From Chryseobacterium cupriresistens (lineage in GTDB: Bacteria > Bacteroidota > Bacteroidia > Flavobacteriales > Weeksellaceae), in contig NZ_JBKKJT010000001.1 of NCBI RefSeq assembly GCF_046614675.1, positions 682,001 through 746,000 of the forward strand: a stretch of 64,000 bases of DNA. Direction: 5' to 3'. The position numbers were made by a program, and so were the translations under genes. Of the stretch, positions 32,902-42,377 are shown in pieces (the first letter of the stretch is position 1; every line of letters starts with the position of its first letter). The notes below the pieces were generated by a model that ran no database searches, was not told the DNA's origin, and saw only the letters and a program-made list of their open reading frames with translations.

Positions 32902-35052
32902 CTATTTTTTAATGAATTTTTGGGAAGATTTCCCTAAAGAAGTTTCAATATCAATTAAGTAAGTTCCGCTCAGGAAGTGTTTAACCTCAACCTTATCACC
33001 AATAACTTTTGCATTCATTTTTCTTCCAAACATATCATAAACAGAAATTGATTTAATTTCCCCTTTTGTTTTAATATTCAATACATCAGAAACCGGATTT
33101 GGATAGATGGAAGTTTCTGAGTTGGTTGTATCAACGTCTGCAGTGGAGAATGATAATGCACAAGGTGTTGTAATACTGCCATTTGGTTGTGTATTATATG
33201 CAAACTCAGTGACAGAATAATTTGAACCATTGGCCCCAACGCTCACTTTGAAATAGCCGTTAATATCGTAACCTTCGAATTGGTTTCTAAAACCAACATA
33301 AGCGGTTTTACCAGACCAGGTAGTATAGGTAGGAGTATACACATCCAGTTGTCCGGGAGTCCAAGTTGGATACCCTATATTATTTGCATTCGTTATGGTG
33401 GTACAGGCTGGAATTAAACTAATATTTCTTGTTCCTGTTTGGCACACTAATCCTTTCCAATAAGTTTCCAATTTTAATTGATTGGCTCCATAGTACCAGG
33501 CGCCATACCCTGCATCATCACTAAGCTCCGGATTAATGATAAAATATTTCCAGGTTGCCCCTGAGTTGGTGGTTACTGTTGTTGGTGTTGGGTTGGCATA
33601 ACTTTCCAGAGGAGTTCCGGTAACTATTTTATAAGGATCTTTATAAGAAAAAGTTAAGGCCAAAGCTGTCGTTGATCCTAGTGAAGTTACGCCTCCTGTT
33701 ATAGCCGGATTCAGGAACGTAATTGATGAATTTAAGACCTGACTTTTAGAATGACTGGTTGCTGCACCATTTATAGTAAGTGTAGCAGTCGTAGGGCTTG
33801 TAACTACTATACTTGCAGTTAATCCTGCTGGTAATGAAGACGTGAAATGGGTTCCTGCAGTAAGAGTTGTTCCATTGGGTACGGCAAATGTTGCTCCGTT
33901 CAGCGTAATCGTTGATATAGGGGCAGATGCTACTGTTCCGTCTAATGACACGACTCCATTATTGTTTAAGTTCTCTGTAAATGTACTGTTGCTAAGGGCT
34001 AATCTTGGTGGAGTATTGGCAACTCCGGTTGCGGCTAAGTTGGCAGGCTGCCATAAATTTATTCGCGAAGGATGGTTTAATGCTGCCAGCATTCTGTTCA
34101 CCTGTCCATTGGTAAACATTTTATAACAGCCGGAAGAACCATTGTATCCCATATAGTTTTCAACGTTTACTTTTTGTCCAAGACAATTGTTTCCAGAGTT
34201 ACATCCCAATCCGGAAGAAGCATTTTCTACAGGGGTGTCAGCAACTCCGTCACCATCATTACCAGGGTTCGAAGTTGAACACAGAACATTGAACGTGTGT
34301 TGAAGATTTAACCAATGCCCGAATTCGTGAGTAAATGTATCAGAAAACTCGTTTGAAGCCACTGTTCCTGCAGCATTAAATATATAACGTCCATTATACA
34401 CCACTCTGGCTGTATTTACTGAACTCATGTATGAATCCGGATACCATGCAACTCCTGATTGATATAAATCTTTATTAGCATACAGATCATTTTGGATATA
34501 CACATTCATATACTTTGTATTATCCCATGCATCTGTGCCAATTTGTGCATCATATCCACCTCCGTTGCCATATCCACCTTTGAAAGGGTGAAATACCACT
34601 CCGCTTGTAGCTTTTCCGGTTGGATCAATTTTAGCTAACCGGAATTCAATGCTTAATGCTCCTCTGATAGATTGGAAATAAGGATCTACAGTATTTGAAT
34701 CCGTGTTGATTCCATTGAAATTTAAGTTGATTTGTTGCAGTAAGTCAACTACTTTTTGGTAATTTACTTTTACATTGCTTTGAGATTCTCCATACACATG
34801 AAAAACCACAGGGATGATGTAAGTTGGATTGCTCATCCTACTATTATTCAATGAGTTTTTGTTTGATCCCATTTTTTTTACGAAATCTTTGGTATATTTC
34901 TCAAAGTTTTCATATTCTGCCTTAGATTCGGGATGCAGCTCAAAATGTTTTTTCATCATTTCATCTGCTTTACACTCACGAGGTCTGTTTTCCTGAGCAA
35001 AACCTATTGCTGGAAATAGGGAAACAAGTAATAGTAATTTAAATTTTTTCAT
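32902..35052 (-). CDS. Secreted M43-family metalloprotease with type IX sorting domain
   Basis: The 716-residue protein has a signal peptide (cleaved near GFAQ), a short pro-region and an M43 cytophagalysin-like catalytic domain with H242-E243-x-x-H246-x5-H252 zinc ligands and a Met-turn in VENYMGYNG. The usual Gly of HExxHxxGxxH is Asn here (HEFGHWLNLQH). A beta-rich central part follows (adhesin- or PKD-like). The last 75 residues (SIYPNPVSDVLNI onward, ending in KFIKK) are a type A Por sorting domain. It is directly downstream, on the same strand, of the hydroxyproline catabolic genes, so it may supply collagen-derived peptides. Confidence 0.92.
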   Translation of the reverse strand: MKKFKLLLLVSLFPAIGFAQENRPRECKADEMMKKHFELHPESKAEYENFEKYTKDFVKKMGSNKNSLNNSRMSNPTYIIPVVFHVYGESQSNVKVNYQKVVDLLQQINLNFNGINTDSNTVDPYFQSIRGALSIEFRLAKIDPTGKATSGVVFHPFKGGYGNGGGYDAQIGTDAWDNTKYMNVYIQNDLYANKDLYQSGVAWYPDSYMSSVNTARVVYNGRYIFNAAGTVASNEFSDTFTHEFGHWLNLQHTFNVLCSTSNPGNDGDGVADTPVENASSGLGCNSGNNCLGQKVNVENYMGYNGSSGCYKMFTNGQVNRMLAALNHPSRINLWQPANLAATGVANTPPRLALSNSTFTENLNNNGVVSLDGTVASAPISTITLNGATFAVPNGTTLTAGTHFTSSLPAGLTASIVVTSPTTATLTINGAATSHSKSQVLNSSITFLNPAITGGVTSLGSTTALALTFSYKDPYKIVTGTPLESYANPTPTTVTTNSGATWKYFIINPELSDDAGYGAWYYGANQLKLETYWKGLVCQTGTRNISLIPACTTITNANNIGYPTWTPGQLDVYTPTYTTWSGKTAYVGFRNQFEGYDINGYFKVSVGANGSNYSVTEFAYNTQPNGSITTPCALSFSTADVDTTNSETSIYPNPVSDVLNIKTKGEIKSISVYDMFGRKMNAKVIGDKVEVKHFLSGTYLIDIETSLGKSSQKFIKK

Positions 35053-35135
35053 AATTTTTTGGATTTGGTGGTTAATAAATTATTTAAATAATCAAATTGT
35101 TTTTGGCTTGATTTGTGTGTGTTATGTGGTGTTTT

Positions 35136-36401
35136 TTAACTAAATCTTTCAGGGTTGAATATTTTTATCTCAACCGTTGGCTTTTGGTCATGGGCAAGTT
35201 CTGAAACTGTTTTTCCAAAAATGGGTCCTAAGCTTAGTCCCATCATTCCGCCGCCACCTGCGATAATCAGGTTTTTGAGTTTGGAAGACTGTCCCAGATA
35301 AGGCAGCCCATCCGGAGCGCAGGGCCTGTAGCCGAACCAGATTTCAGATTCTTTGGGTTTCTCAATCTGAAAGTCAGGTAAATAGTTGGGAATAGACCTG
35401 GTGATTCCTTCTACCCTTTTCATATTAATTGTATCATTGTGGGAAGCCAGTTCCATCGTTCCGCCAAAACGGATGTGTCCGTTCATAGGAGTTACTGCAA
35501 CTCTGGCCTCAATTAATAAGGCAGCATGCTGTAAAGTATTAAGAGGATTTTCCGGTTTGTGCATGAATGAATATCCTTTTCCGGGCATCAACTGAATTTT
35601 GATTCCTGCCTTCTGAGCCAGTTCAGGGAGAAATGAACCTCCCGTCATGATAAATTGGTCTGCAGTAAATTCTTTACCATTCGCTATGACCTTTTTAATA
35701 TTGCTGCCGGAAGTTTCAAAGCCAGTTACCTGATGATGGGTATGAAAAACGACATCATTATTTTTAAGATAAGAGATCATTTGTTTCATCAGTTTCATGG
35801 GATTCATATGGCCGTCGCATTTATAATTGACTCCTCCGATAACGTCCAGTTGAACATTGGGTTCAAGTTCCTGAATTTCTTTTTTACCCAGAATATCAAC
35901 GGGTAAACCCATACTGATTGCCTTGTGGGCAAGCTCTGTTTCTTCTTCTGCAACTTTCTCGGTTTTATAGAGCATTAAAATGCCATTCTGACTAAGCTCA
36001 AAATCAAATTCATCATTTTGCGCGATCTCATTATAAAGTTTGCTGCTTGCCAGGTTAAGATCCCTGATGGCTGCTGCAGAATAGTCAACATGTTTCTGGT
36101 TGGAATGTTTTAAAAATTTCAATCCCCAGGATATAAGTCTCGAATTGAGTGAAGGTTTTACATAAAACGGACTTTTACTGTCGAACATCCAGCGTATTCC
36201 CTGTGCTACAACTCCCGGAGCTGCCAATGGGGTAAAATGACTGGGTACAATCATGCCTGCATTGCCATAAGAACAATTGTTGCTAAGATCATTCTGCTCT
36301 AGAATCTCCACTTGCCATCCTTTCTGCAAAAGATAATACGCTGAGCTTAATCCTGCTATTCCTGCACCGATGATCAGTGCTTTTCCTTTATTCTGTGCCA
36401 T
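35136..36401 (-). CDS. FAD-dependent D-amino acid oxidoreductase, predicted cis-4-hydroxy-D-proline dehydrogenase
   Basis: The 421-residue protein has the DAO-family FAD motif (ALIIGAGIAGLSSAYYLLQKG, then E-x-N) and a GYRPCAPDGLPYLG segment near the C-terminus. DadA-type enzymes oxidise D-amino acids; the LhpB-like member oxidises cis-4-hydroxy-D-proline to 1-pyrroline-4-hydroxy-2-carboxylate. The function is assigned from context: it follows a Cys/Cys epimerase gene after 7 bases, with the deaminase and semialdehyde dehydrogenase in the same operon. A general D-amino acid dehydrogenase remains possible. Confidence 0.9.
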   Translation of the reverse strand: MAQNKGKALIIGAGIAGLSSAYYLLQKGWQVEILEQNDLSNNCSYGNAGMIVPSHFTPLAAPGVVAQGIRWMFDSKSPFYVKPSLNSRLISWGLKFLKHSNQKHVDYSAAAIRDLNLASSKLYNEIAQNDEFDFELSQNGILMLYKTEKVAEEETELAHKAISMGLPVDILGKKEIQELEPNVQLDVIGGVNYKCDGHMNPMKLMKQMISYLKNNDVVFHTHHQVTGFETSGSNIKKVIANGKEFTADQFIMTGGSFLPELAQKAGIKIQLMPGKGYSFMHKPENPLNTLQHAALLIEARVAVTPMNGHIRFGGTMELASHNDTINMKRVEGITRSIPNYLPDFQIEKPKESEIWFGYRPCAPDGLPYLGQSSKLKNLIIAGGGGMMGLSLGPIFGKTVSELAHDQKPTVEIKIFNPERFS

Positions 36402-36408
36402 ATGCCTG

Positions 36409-37407
36409 TTACATTACCTGAAAACCCTGCCAGTAAGGATCTTCATCATCAATAATTATATGATTGTATCCGGTAATTCTTGCCCAGCCTTCTACTGACG
36501 GAATAATGGCTGGTCTCCCATCTAAAGTAGTAGTCTCTTCAATTCTCCCGATAAATCGGGAACCGATATAGCTTTCATGAATGAATTCTTCACCTTCCTT
36601 CAGTTTTCCTTTAGCATACCATTGCGCCATTCTTGCCGAAGTTCCCGTACCACATGGCGAACGGTCTAAAGCATTTTCACCCACCAATACTGCATTTCTT
36701 CCGCTGGCTTCAGGATCTGTGGGTTTACCCGTCCACTGAATGTGGCTTAATCCTTTAATGTGTTCAATTTCAGGATGGATGAACTGATACTTTTCATTGA
36801 GCAATTTTCTGATAAGTTTTCCATAATGAATGAGCTGGCTGGCCGTAAAATCAGAAATATCTCTGAAATTTTCCTGAGGATCTATAATCGCATAAAAATT
36901 TCCACCATAAGCAACATCGGCTCTTATTAATCCCAGATCCGGACATTCAACTTCCAGGTTTTCAGCATACAGGAAAGACTTTACATTCGTCAGTTTTACA
37001 GATTTTACTTTTTTTCCTTCCTGTACATAATCGATGAGGATAAGTCCTGCAGGTGTTTCAAGACGTAATTTTCCCGGGATTTTGGGAACAACAAGTCCTT
37101 CTTCAATAGCTATGGTAACCGTTCCGATGGTTCCGTGCCCGCACATGGGAAGACATCCGCTGGTTTCAATATATAAAACTCCGATATCGTTATTTTCATC
37201 TACAGGAGGATACAGAATACTTCCGCTCATCATATCATGACCACGGGGTTCAAACATCAATCCCTTTCTGATCCAGTCGTATTCTTCCATAAAGTGCAGC
37301 CGGCGTTCCATCATGGAATTTCCTTTTAAAATTGGGGCACCTCCTGCAACAAGACGTACAGGACATCCACAGGTGTGTGAATCTATACAAAAAAATGTTC
37401 TGTTCAT
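36409..37407 (-). CDS. 4-hydroxyproline epimerase
   Basis: The 332-residue protein is of the proline racemase/hydroxyproline epimerase family. Both catalytic cysteines are present: C89 in MCGHGTIG and C252 in SPCGTGTSARMAQ. This Cys/Cys pair indicates an epimerase rather than trans-3-hydroxyproline dehydratase, which has Thr at the second site. It converts trans-4-hydroxy-L-proline to cis-4-hydroxy-D-proline. Its start overlaps the stop of the aldehyde dehydrogenase gene by 4 bases (ATGA), so the two are coupled. Confidence 0.95.
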   Translation of the reverse strand: MNRTFFCIDSHTCGCPVRLVAGGAPILKGNSMMERRLHFMEEYDWIRKGLMFEPRGHDMMSGSILYPPVDENNDIGVLYIETSGCLPMCGHGTIGTVTIAIEEGLVVPKIPGKLRLETPAGLILIDYVQEGKKVKSVKLTNVKSFLYAENLEVECPDLGLIRADVAYGGNFYAIIDPQENFRDISDFTASQLIHYGKLIRKLLNEKYQFIHPEIEHIKGLSHIQWTGKPTDPEASGRNAVLVGENALDRSPCGTGTSARMAQWYAKGKLKEGEEFIHESYIGSRFIGRIEETTTLDGRPAIIPSVEGWARITGYNHIIIDDEDPYWQGFQVM

Positions 37408-38888
37408 GTGGTCTGTAATTTTAATGATCCTGAATTCACTGTTCCATCCACCATTCTGCTAATCTGTAATGGATTTTCATTCTTCAACTCATCCGGTAAG
37501 AATTCATCCGGCCAGTTCTGAAAGCAAACCGGACGGACAAATCGTTTCACGGCATCCGGTCCTACGGAGGTAAAACGGGAATCGGTAGTAGAAGGAAACG
37601 GGCCTCCATGCTGCATGCTGTACACCACTTCTACTCCTGTAGGCATTCCATTGAATAATAATCTTCCGCATTTATCTTTCAAAATAGTAATCAATGTACT
37701 GTTATCACGAACATCTTCATGGGTAGCTGCGATGGTAATGGTTAACTGTCCTTTTAGCTGGCGGGCAATTTGCATGAGATCTTCATCTGTTTCACATGCT
37801 ACGACAATACCAAATGGACCAAAGACTTCTTCACTTAATACCGGATTATTCAAGAAATTTCCGGCACTGGTTTTTATCACGGTTGCGTTGCCCGAAGAAC
37901 TTTCTGTTTCTGCTGATACAATGATTTCAACATCAGGCTGTTCTAATGCAATGCTTTTATTTTTTTCGAAATTGTCGAATATTCCTTTATGAAGCATTTT
38001 AACGGGAGCCACTTTTTGAATTTCTTCTTTTAATGTATTGATGAAACGGTTAAACGATTCTCCTTTCAATGCAATAAATACTCCCGGATTGGTACAAAAT
38101 TGTCCTACACCCAGCGTTAAAGAAGTGATATATTCCTTTGCCAATGCTTCAGCTTTGGTTTCAAGCAGGTTTTGAAAGGCAAATACCGGATTGATACTTC
38201 CCATTTCTGCAAATACCGGAATAGGATTTTCACGGCGGCTGGCAATATCAAACAATGCTTTTCCGCCATTAAATGAACCTGTGAACGCAATAGCCCGGAT
38301 ATCCGGATGCTGGGTCAGATAAGCTCCGATCTCATAAGATGTTCCGGTAATATGGCTGAAAATTCCTTCAGGCCATCCGAAAGCTTTAACAACAGCGCTT
38401 ATCGCATCCGCCATTATCTGTGAAGTCTGTGGGTGTGCCGGATGTGCTTTTATAATGACAGGACAGCCTGCACCGATAGCACTGGCAGTATCGCCTCCTG
38501 CAGTAGAAAATGCAAAAGGAAAATTACTGGCTCCGAAAACAACTACAGGGCCTATGCCTACGTTGTATTTCCGGAGATCTCCTTTTTGTTTTTCAGGCTG
38601 GGCAAGATCAATTCTGGCCTCCGTATAGATCCCGGCAGCAACAGCTTTTGCATAGCTTCTCCATTGTCCTGCTGTTCTTGCCTTTTCTCCGGTAAGTCTG
38701 GCTAATGGCAATGAAGTTTCAGCATGAGTAACTGTTAAAAGTTCTTCTCCCAAAGCTTCAATCTGATCCGCTACAGCATTCATAAATTCAGCCCGTTCAT
38801 TGATGGTGGTGTTTTTCAGAAACCGGAAGGCTTCAACCGCCATCTGAATTCTTTTGTCTATATTTTGTGTTGATGTTTCTTCCATCAT
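37404..38888 (-). CDS. Aldehyde dehydrogenase, predicted 2,5-dioxovalerate (alpha-ketoglutaric semialdehyde) dehydrogenase
   Basis: The 494-residue protein has the ALDH fold: NAD-site FGASNFPFAFSTAGGD, the catalytic Glu in FAEMGSINP and the nucleophile Cys in GVGQFCTNPG. It is of the KGSADH type found in hydroxyproline and arabinose pathways. It oxidises alpha-ketoglutaric semialdehyde to 2-oxoglutarate, the last step. It overlaps the deaminase gene upstream and the epimerase gene downstream by 4 bases each. Confidence 0.93.
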   Translation of the reverse strand: MMEETSTQNIDKRIQMAVEAFRFLKNTTINERAEFMNAVADQIEALGEELLTVTHAETSLPLARLTGEKARTAGQWRSYAKAVAAGIYTEARIDLAQPEKQKGDLRKYNVGIGPVVVFGASNFPFAFSTAGGDTASAIGAGCPVIIKAHPAHPQTSQIMADAISAVVKAFGWPEGIFSHITGTSYEIGAYLTQHPDIRAIAFTGSFNGGKALFDIASRRENPIPVFAEMGSINPVFAFQNLLETKAEALAKEYITSLTLGVGQFCTNPGVFIALKGESFNRFINTLKEEIQKVAPVKMLHKGIFDNFEKNKSIALEQPDVEIIVSAETESSSGNATVIKTSAGNFLNNPVLSEEVFGPFGIVVACETDEDLMQIARQLKGQLTITIAATHEDVRDNSTLITILKDKCGRLLFNGMPTGVEVVYSMQHGGPFPSTTDSRFTSVGPDAVKRFVRPVCFQNWPDEFLPDELKNENPLQISRMVDGTVNSGSLKLQTT

Positions 38889-39808
38889 AGCTGTATTTCT
38901 GGAATTAATAATACCGGACGATTCACTCTGCCTTCTTCAATAATTTTTTGAATTCTTTCAGCTTCTTCTCCTTGAAGTTCAAGACGTGGAGCTCTCACAT
39001 AAGGATTGCTTATCCCTTCCGCTGTTGCAGCAAGCTTGATATACTGGATTAGTTTAGGATGAATGTCAAGCTCAAGCAATGGCATAAACCATCTGTAGAT
39101 GGCAACAGCTTTGTCGTATTCGCCTGTTTTAACATAGTTGTACATAGCCATGGTTTCATTAGGAAAGGCATCTACAAGACCTGCCACAAGGCCATCTGCT
39201 CCAAGCATCAGCGTTTCCAGACAAATTGTATCTACGCCTCCAAGAATTTTGATTCTTTTCCCAAAACGGTTGATCATTCTGGTTACATTCGCAAGATCTC
39301 TTGTTGATTCTTTGACAGCCTGAATAGTGGGATATTCAATAAGCTCCTCAAACATGTCAAGGGTGACATAAATTCCGTAATCTACAGGATTATTATAGAT
39401 AAGGATCGGAAGATCTGTAGCCGTGGCCACTGCTTTGAAATATTCTACCACCTCGCGGCTGTCGGCTTTATAACGCATTGGAGGAAGTAACATTAATCCA
39501 TCAGCTCCCAATTCTTTTGCTTTTTGGGCAAAATGAACCGCATTTTTGGTAGTATTTTCAGAAAGATTAAGAATGACAGGAATTCTACCCTGCGTTATTT
39601 TTCTTGCGTATTTCAGCAGTTCAAATTTTTCTTCCGTTTCCAACGCACTGGCTTCCCCTAATGTTCCTGCAAGGATAATTCCGTGAACTCCTGCTTTAAT
39701 CTGGGCTTCTGTATTGACAGCAAACATTTCAAAGTCTATCTCACCCTCTTTTGTAAAAGGCGTTAATACAGCTGGATAAATACCTTCCCAGTTTAGTTTT
39801 GTACTCAT
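38885..39808 (-). CDS. DHDPS-family lyase, predicted 1-pyrroline-4-hydroxy-2-carboxylate deaminase
   Basis: The 307-residue TIM-barrel protein has the class I aldolase signatures GTLGEASALETEEKFEL, the active-site Tyr in ILIYNNP and the Schiff-base Lys in AVKEST. In this operon the likely reaction is deamination of 1-pyrroline-4-hydroxy-2-carboxylate to alpha-ketoglutaric semialdehyde, as in LhpC. Biosynthetic DapA is less likely, since no lysine genes are near. It is the first structural gene after the AraC regulator, with TAGTTTTG (-7-like) 18 bases before its start. Confidence 0.93.
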   Translation of the reverse strand: MSTKLNWEGIYPAVLTPFTKEGEIDFEMFAVNTEAQIKAGVHGIILAGTLGEASALETEEKFELLKYARKITQGRIPVILNLSENTTKNAVHFAQKAKELGADGLMLLPPMRYKADSREVVEYFKAVATATDLPILIYNNPVDYGIYVTLDMFEELIEYPTIQAVKESTRDLANVTRMINRFGKRIKILGGVDTICLETLMLGADGLVAGLVDAFPNETMAMYNYVKTGEYDKAVAIYRWFMPLLELDIHPKLIQYIKLAATAEGISNPYVRAPRLELQGEEAERIQKIIEEGRVNRPVLLIPEIQL

Positions 39809-39825
39809 ATTAAATAATATTTATT

Positions 39826-39833
39826 CAAAACTA
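39826..39833 (-). promoter_or_regulatory. Candidate -7 element of the hydroxyproline operon
   Basis: TAGTTTTG on the minus strand matches TAnnTTTG and lies 18 bases upstream of the deaminase start. No TTG was found at the expected -33 distance, so activation by the neighbouring AraC protein is plausible. Confidence 0.45.
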
Positions 39834-39900
39834 GGTGAATTTTAAAACGGAAAATGTTAATATTTTAATGTATTCTAACCGTATTTTAACATGTTGTTTT

Positions 39901-40785
39901 TTATTGCTGTATGGTAGCCTCTTTGTAGTGTTTCAGATATTCTTTAGGGGAATATTTCATAATGGATTTGAAAACCCTGTTAAAATTGGTAAGACTATTG
40001 AACCCACTATTGAAAGCCACAGAAGAAATACTGTACATGCTGCTGGCTGTTAAAAGTCTGCAGGCCCGCTGTACACGAAGCTCATTGAGATATTCAATAT
40101 AAGTAATGCGGGTACGTTTTTTAAAAGAACGGCAAAAAGCCTGAGGAGTCATACAGGCTTCTTTGGCAATCAGATCAAGGGTAAGCTTATGTTGGGTGAA
40201 ATTTTTCTTGATAAAAGTCTGGGCATCAATAATTCTTTTGTCTGTATCGGAAATATGATCAGGCAGTTTCTTTTCCGGAGATAAGGGAATATGCAGATGT
40301 CGGTTTTGCATAAGATGGTTTAAAATTCTTATAAAATCTATGATCTGATCTACACCTTTTGTTTTTTGTAAAGCCGCAATATTTTCTCCGATACTTTTTG
40401 TAAGCCTGGAAGCCACCTGGAATCCTACCTCTGAATGACTGATAAAGTTTTTAAGTTCTTCAAATTCCGGTAAGTCGAAAAATGCAGCGATCTTTTTATG
40501 AGGATCAAAAAAAATAGAGATGGAATGAACCTTCTGTTTTTCATTTTTTTCAAAATTACCTCTGAAAACATGGGATTGATTGGCTCCGAGATAGAAAATA
40601 TCGCCCGCCTCAAAATTAAAGAGATTCTGTTCTATGGCCAGTGTTCCATGTCCTTTAAGGATCCACATGATCTGGGTTTCGGTGTGGCGGTGGAAATAAG
40701 GATAGAAATTAGGCATTATATCTTCCTGAATACGTATACTTTTGTTGGTATCGGCAGGAACAGAAAATTGCAAACTCTTCATCAT
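39901..40785 (-). CDS. AraC-family regulator of the hydroxyproline locus
   Basis: The 294-residue protein has an N-terminal cupin (YFHRHTETQIMWILKGHGTLAI; FEAGDIFYLGANQSHVF) and a C-terminal AraC domain (DLIAKEACMTPQAFCRSFK; ISSVAFNSGFNSLTNFNRVFK). It lies upstream of the lhp-type operon on the same strand and is divergent from the Xaa-Pro aminopeptidase and DPP IV genes. It is well placed to control both sides. Hydroxyproline or a downstream intermediate is the likely effector, but that is inference. Confidence 0.92.
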   Translation of the reverse strand: MMKSLQFSVPADTNKSIRIQEDIMPNFYPYFHRHTETQIMWILKGHGTLAIEQNLFNFEAGDIFYLGANQSHVFRGNFEKNEKQKVHSISIFFDPHKKIAAFFDLPEFEELKNFISHSEVGFQVASRLTKSIGENIAALQKTKGVDQIIDFIRILNHLMQNRHLHIPLSPEKKLPDHISDTDKRIIDAQTFIKKNFTQHKLTLDLIAKEACMTPQAFCRSFKKRTRITYIEYLNELRVQRACRLLTASSMYSISSVAFNSGFNSLTNFNRVFKSIMKYSPKEYLKHYKEATIQQ

Positions 40786-40968
40786 AATATGAATGATTTA
40801 CCGGTTATTAGATTAGCAAGGTTAAAATATTGCTGAAGATAAGCAAAATATGAACATTAAATATCGTATTAAAGTCCAAATTTTACATATTCTTATTTTT
40901 AATGAATAAAGTACTATAATACTACAAAATCGTAACTTTAAAGTTTTAAAATAAAAACTATTCATAAT

Positions 40969-42363
40969 ATGTTTTCAGCACAAACTTATCAAAAAAGAAG
41001 AGCAATATTACAGAAAAATGTATCCAATGGAATCTTATTATTTCTGGGAAATATAGAGAATCCTGTGAACTTTGAGCATAACCCTTATTATTTCCGTCAG
41101 GACAGTACTTATTTATATTACTTCGGGATTCAGGAACCCCGCATTGCAGCTATTACCGATATTGATGAAAATAAAACTATCATTTTCGGCGATGAGCTAA
41201 GTATAGATGAAATTGTATGGATGGGAAGGCAGGAAACCCTTAAGGAAAAAAGTCTGAAATCCGGTGTTCAGGAAACGTTACCTTACGCAGAACTTGCCCA
41301 ATATATTGTAAAAGCACAGGCTTCTGGTAGAAAAGTGCATTACCTTCCTCCTTATCAGTCTTCCAATAAAATTTTGCTGGGAGATCTTCTTGGAATTAAA
41401 ATTAAGGAATTGCAGCCTTCTGTCGAAATGATCAAAGCTATTGTGAAACAGCGTTCTATTAAAGAAGCTCAGGAAATTGTACAGATAGAACAGGCTGTAA
41501 ATGTATCCAATGAAATGCATTTGCTGGCCATGCGTCTTGCGAAACCGGGAATGAAAGAATATGAAATTGCCAATGCTATCCAATATCTTGCCGCCAACAA
41601 AGAATGCCAGATGTCTTATCCTCCCATTGTAACGATCAACGGAGGTATTCTGCATAATCATTATCGTCTCAATACAATGAAAGAAGGCGATCTTTTCCTG
41701 AACGATTCCGGAGCAGAAACTTCAATGGGATATGCAGGTGATCTTACCAGAACCTTTCCTGTAGGCAAAACGTTTACAACAAAGCAGAAGGAAATGTACG
41801 AAGTGGTTCTGAATGCTTTTAATCAAGCCCAGAAGCTTTTGAAACCGGGAGTAAGGTTTAAAGATATCCACCTGAAAGCAGCACAACATCTGGTAGAAGG
41901 ACTTGTCGATCTTGGACTGATGAAGGGAAATCCCGAAGATGCTGTAAAAAAACACGCTCATACCCTGTTTTTTCAGTGCGGATTGGGACACATGATGGGA
42001 CTTGACGTACATGATATGGAAGACCTCGGGGAACAATATATTGGCTATACTGAAGAAGAACCAAAAGATACCAAAACATTCGGATTGAAATCTTTACGTC
42101 TAGGAAAAGCTTTGGAATCCGGTTTTGTAGTGACAGTTGAGCCGGGTATTTATATGATTCCGGAGCTGATTGACATGTGGCAGGCTGAAAATAAAAACGC
42201 AGACTTTATTAATTATGATAAAGTAAATGAATACCGTAATTTCGGTGGAATCCGTGTAGAAGATGATTTCCTGATTACGGATGACAGTTACAGACTTCTG
42301 GGGAACGGATTGATCAAATCCGTTGAAGACATTGAAAATTACAGAGCTGAACATCTGGCTTAA
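40969..42363 (+). CDS. pepP: Xaa-Pro aminopeptidase (M24B)
   Basis: The 464-residue protein has the N-terminal aminopeptidase P domain and the C-terminal pita-bread fold. All five metal ligands are present: D246 and D258 (NDSGAETSMGYAGDLTRTF), H341 (GLGHMMGLDVHDM), E391 (VEPGIYM) and E431 (GGIRVEDDF). It releases an N-terminal residue from Xaa-Pro peptides in the cytoplasm; no signal peptide is seen. It is followed after 14 bases by DPP IV, so both probably process Pro-rich peptides such as collagen fragments. Confidence 0.94.
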   Translation: MFSAQTYQKRRAILQKNVSNGILLFLGNIENPVNFEHNPYYFRQDSTYLYYFGIQEPRIAAITDIDENKTIIFGDELSIDEIVWMGRQETLKEKSLKSGVQETLPYAELAQYIVKAQASGRKVHYLPPYQSSNKILLGDLLGIKIKELQPSVEMIKAIVKQRSIKEAQEIVQIEQAVNVSNEMHLLAMRLAKPGMKEYEIANAIQYLAANKECQMSYPPIVTINGGILHNHYRLNTMKEGDLFLNDSGAETSMGYAGDLTRTFPVGKTFTTKQKEMYEVVLNAFNQAQKLLKPGVRFKDIHLKAAQHLVEGLVDLGLMKGNPEDAVKKHAHTLFFQCGLGHMMGLDVHDMEDLGEQYIGYTEEEPKDTKTFGLKSLRLGKALESGFVVTVEPGIYMIPELIDMWQAENKNADFINYDKVNEYRNFGGIRVEDDFLITDDSYRLLGNGLIKSVEDIENYRAEHLA

Positions 42364-42377
42364 TTCAAATTATATTT

